Shown: positions 62,229 through 64,000 of the stretch, piece after piece
Numbering within the stretch: position 1 is the first letter of the stretch
Layout: each line of letters starts with the position of its first letter
NCBI GenBank assembly: GCA_016177845.1
Contig: JACOUO010000003.1
Span: 248,001 to 312,000 of the forward strand
DNA: 64,000 nt
Direction: 5' to 3'
Source: Deltaproteobacteria bacterium
GTDB taxonomy: Bacteria; Desulfobacterota; GWC2-55-46
Notes under the pieces: generated by a model
Databases searched by the model: none
What the model saw: the letters and a program-made list of their open reading frames with translations, nothing else
What the model was told of the DNA's origin: nothing
Position numbers and translations under genes: made by a program

Positions 62229-63419
62229 TCATTTTCTCTTCTTCGGAGTTTTAGGGGGTTCTTTTTTACATTTATCAGAAGATGTTGGCTCTTCGTAAAA
62301 CCAGAAGAAGCCATTGTTATGAGCCTTTTGGCATGTATCGATTTCGTCCAATAATGTAGAATGTTTCAGCTTATCAGCATTTGACTCCATTAAGCTAATA
62401 TCATTTTCTATATCTTCTCTTGTAACTTCGCGATTTGTGCAGGCTACAGTAGGATAAGTAAGTATTATTTTATCTTTTATTATATATGTATTTTTACAAG
62501 TATTTTGAGCAGCCTTATTGCAGGCTGGTTTCCATTTTTCATAATCACTATAGTATTCATTAACTCGCCAGTTTTCAGGGAATCGAGATTTAAGATCAAG
62601 CAAGCGCTTGATACGCTGTTCAGAAGGTTTTTCATTAATACATATTTTTTCGAACGATTCTCGAAAAGGTAAAATGGAACCATGAAAGTCTTTTATGAAA
62701 TAAGGATCCATTTCAGAATCGTTTTTTTTAATAGAGAGTGGAGAAAAAGGAGATGATGTTGTTATAGTTATAAGTCTGCAAAATTGGTACATATCATTAA
62801 AAAAAACAGTTGCTCCTTTAATATCGGCTGTGTTTATTAAGTCCGGGTCGGCTTCAGAGACATCTATTTTTTTTAATTCTATGTCTTTATTTAATTCATA
62901 ATAGTACATATCACCATTTTCTGAGCCATAGTTTGAGCATATCTTTTTAAAATCATTACAGATTTTTGAGCTAGAAAAAGTTTTTTGATTAAAACAGTCG
63001 AGCGAATTAGAATAAAGAGAAATAGTTTTGTCAAAAATATCTTTTATTTGCTGTTCAGAGGCTGTTTCAATGTTAAAATTTTGAAAATGATAAGAAGGAA
63101 TAAGTATATAAATACCAAATTTCTCATATAGGGAATTTATCAGGGATTCGTATTTTTCCCTATACTCATTAGCACGTTTTCCATTTTTGATATTTTTTGC
63201 TATTAGTTGATCTAATTTAGAAGCTTCTTGCATCAATTTTACAATTTCAGCAGTAACCTTTTTTGTATTTTTTAGTTCCAAAATAACTTCTTGGTGATAA
63301 TCCTTATATTTAGGCAATAAGTCATTATAGAGCTGATTCTCGCTCTCAGTTGCATACGCAGCTACATAAAAAAACATTAAAAAAAATCCAGAAGCCAAGA
63401 TAGTTAGCAAGTTTTTCAT
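62229..63419 (-). CDS. secreted Cys-rich protein of unknown function (element cargo)
   Basis: 396 aa. Signal peptide MKNLLTILASGFFLMFFYVAAYA with cleavage after AYA and no lipobox, so soluble periplasmic or secreted. The mature part is mostly alpha-helical, with a coiled-coil-prone stretch at about 30-100 and ten cysteines (e.g. DCFN, FCRL, PACNK, DTCQK) that could form disulfides. Lys- and Pro-rich tail. SD GGGAGG fixes ATG 63419 over the frame start at 63473. Much more AT-rich than the chromosome. No known family recognised; candidate cargo. Confidence 0.75.
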   Translation of the reverse strand: MKNLLTILASGFFLMFFYVAAYATESENQLYNDLLPKYKDYHQEVILELKNTKKVTAEIVKLMQEASKLDQLIAKNIKNGKRANEYREKYESLINSLYEKFGIYILIPSYHFQNFNIETASEQQIKDIFDKTISLYSNSLDCFNQKTFSSSKICNDFKKICSNYGSENGDMYYYELNKDIELKKIDVSEADPDLINTADIKGATVFFNDMYQFCRLITITTSSPFSPLSIKKNDSEMDPYFIKDFHGSILPFRESFEKICINEKPSEQRIKRLLDLKSRFPENWRVNEYYSDYEKWKPACNKAAQNTCKNTYIIKDKIILTYPTVACTNREVTREDIENDISLMESNADKLKHSTLLDEIDTCQKAHNNGFFWFYEEPTSSDKCKKEPPKTPKKRK

Positions 63420-63546
63420 TGTACCTCCCAAAAAGATTGACTGTAATGGATTAATAATAGTCAAGATATTCATGTAAGACTATCATTTTTTAATAGTGTT
63501 TGCGAATTTTTTATATGGGAAATTTAATAGGGGTTCACCCAAAGTT

Positions 63547-63567
63547 ACTGTGCTAAAATTGTGCTAA
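63547..63567. repeat. arm-type repeat near attR
   Basis: Identical 21-bp copy of 58555-58575 (tandem TGTGCTAA units), 130 bases inside attR, followed by a TTTTGCC/GGCAAAA hairpin (63569-63588). Confidence 0.7.
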
Positions 63568-63696
63568 ATTTTGCCAAAACAGGCAAAAAATCAGAAAACA
63601 GACAATTTCTTTAACAGGTTCTAACTGCTTGATTTTTAAAGCAAAACGGGAAAACCAGCCATAAATCAAGGAGTTGTGTTTTTGGGCTTTTTGCCC

Positions 63697-63751
63697 TTCG
63701 CAATCAGCAGGCCACCGGTTCGATCCCGGTACCCTCCACCAGAAAAATCAA
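63697..63751. repeat. attR core repeat
   Basis: Exact 55-bp copy of 58464-58518. It carries only the 3' part of tRNA-Ala and is not a functional tRNA gene. Confidence 0.93.
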
Positions 63752-63783
63752 CCCCCCTGCGGTGAAACCGCAGGGGGGTTTTT
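63752..63783 (+). terminator. native tRNA-Ala terminator displaced by the element
   Basis: Perfect 12-bp stem CCCCCCTGCGGT / ACCGCAGGGGGG with a GAA loop, followed by TTTTT. It begins directly after the attR core, i.e. directly after the tRNA in the empty site. Confidence 0.85.
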
Positions 63784-63785
63784 GG

Positions 63786-63824
63786 TTGACCGCGATTGTT
63801 TTTTCGTATATATTCAGGATATAC
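63786..63824 (+). promoter_or_regulatory. brnT-like promoter with inverted repeat
   Basis: -35 TTGACC (63786-63791), 17-base spacer, -10 TATATT (63809-63814). GTATAT-ATTCAGG-ATATAC (63806-63824) overlaps the -10, as an autoregulatory operator would. Confidence 0.6.
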
Positions 63825-63828
63825 AATT

Positions 63829-64000
63829 ATGAAAAAGCAAGAAGACATTTTTTCAAATGTAGAAGGCTTTGACTGGGATAAGGGCAATATCATAAAGAAT
63901 TGGGAAAGGCATAGTGTCGGCCATCTCGAATGCGAAGAAGCTTTTTTTAATGCACCGCTACTGGTATATGATGACGCAGCCCATTCCATAGCAGAAGATC
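63829..64000 (+). CDS. BrnT-family toxin (3' end outside window)
   Basis: First 57 residues visible. FDWDKGNIIKNWERHSVGHLECEEAFFN is the typical BrnT/DUF497 start (F-x-W-D...K-N-x-x-K/R-H, then E-A-F). BrnT is an RNase toxin normally followed by an antitoxin gene brnA, which would lie past the window. No SD stands out. It is the chromosomal neighbour of tRNA-Ala before the element came in. Confidence 0.8.
   Translation, partial: MKKQEDIFSNVEGFDWDKGNIIKNWERHSVGHLECEEAFFNAPLLVYDDAAHSIAED

Larger units (their letters stand above)
58464..63751. mobile_element. integrative element of about 5.2 kb in tRNA-Ala
   Basis: Bounded by an exact 55-bp direct repeat (58464-58518 and 63697-63751). Carries integrase, excisionase, Rep_trans/MOBT-like protein, small OB-like protein, RHH regulator, a cargo gene, a candidate origin and matching arm-type repeats at both ends. 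All genes point toward the tRNA (minus strand). No coat, terminase, T4SS or coupling-protein gene, so it is either an IME that uses a helper or a plasmid/satellite-like element. Lower GC than the chromosome around it in most parts. Confidence 0.9.

Noticed and set aside
63697-63751. Second tRNA-Ala gene
   Set aside because: Only the 3' 45 bases of the tRNA are present; there is no 5' acceptor or D arm. It is the attR repeat.
58464-63751. Filamentous prophage
   Set aside because: A Rep-like and an ssDNA-binding-like gene would fit, but there is no Zot/pI, coat or adsorption gene.
63666-63989. 107-aa minus-strand frame across attR and the toxin gene
   Set aside because: It runs through tRNA-derived sequence, a terminator and the opposite strand of the BrnT-like gene; no family features.

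Overview
The window looks like a bacterial chromosome segment of moderate GC content. It is densely packed, with short gaps, many ATGA/TGATG-type start-stop overlaps and mostly clear Shine-Dalgarno sites. The gene mix (hrcA-grpE-dnaJ followed by a PBP-activator-like protein, moaC, a DksA-like protein and galT; GH57/TreY/TreZ; phosphoketolase; Wsp-like chemosensory genes; radical SAM proteins) fits a Gram-negative, probably anaerobic or microaerophilic lineage such as Nitrospirota or a Deltaproteobacteria-like group. That placement is inference from gene content.

Layout. 1-8.3 kb (+): end of a cell-surface glycan locus with a B12-binding radical SAM enzyme (cut by the window start), two large GT-C-like membrane proteins, a small membrane protein and a Wzx/MATE-like flippase. 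8.4-19.4 kb: a small Cys-rich protein, then on the minus strand a complete Wsp-like chemosensory operon (CheW, CheR-TPR, CheW, MCP, CheA-REC, CheB) ending in a large three-receiver hybrid histidine kinase, driven by a visible promoter at 19425-19453. 19.5-30.7 kb (-): nucleotide-sugar dehydrogenase, a treZ-GH57-treY trehalose operon, and phosphoketolase. 30.9-36 kb: GGDEF/EAL protein, SprT-like metallopeptidase, DedA protein, DUF1328 peptide, acyltransferase.

36.0-42.7 kb (+) holds the most intriguing chromosomal cluster. It contains a soluble AAA+/M41 protease with a Ycf46-like N-terminus, a DUF1257 (Ycf35-like) protein, a DUF2997 protein, an NrdG-like radical SAM activase and an 884-aa Hsp70-like protein with six N-terminal helical repeats. 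A TPR gene follows under its own CRP/FNR-type promoter. A 1-kb gene-free stretch (42.7-43.75 kb) is made of dispersed repeats and a strong hairpin. On its far side a secreted-protein gene has a second CRP/FNR-type site at the identical promoter spacing.

44.4-58.3 kb: nitroreductase, DUF2156 protein, ArsB/NhaD permease, CBS protein, HemW-like protein, hrcA-grpE-dnaJ (no dnaK here and no CIRCE; the hrcA promoter carries a different palindrome), PBP-activator-like protein, MoaC, DksA-like protein, GalT, a GAF histidine kinase with its response regulator, and an NAD-dependent epimerase.

58.4-63.8 kb: a tRNA-Ala(CGC) gene is the integration site of a small element. A 55-bp direct repeat (58464-58518 and 63697-63751) brackets about 5.2 kb coding for a tyrosine integrase, an excisionase, a Rep_trans/MOBT-like initiator, a small OB-like protein, a ribbon-helix-helix regulator and an AT-rich secreted Cys-rich cargo protein. 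A candidate origin and a leader hairpin are also present. The native tRNA terminator is now stranded beyond attR, followed by a BrnT-like toxin gene cut by the window end.
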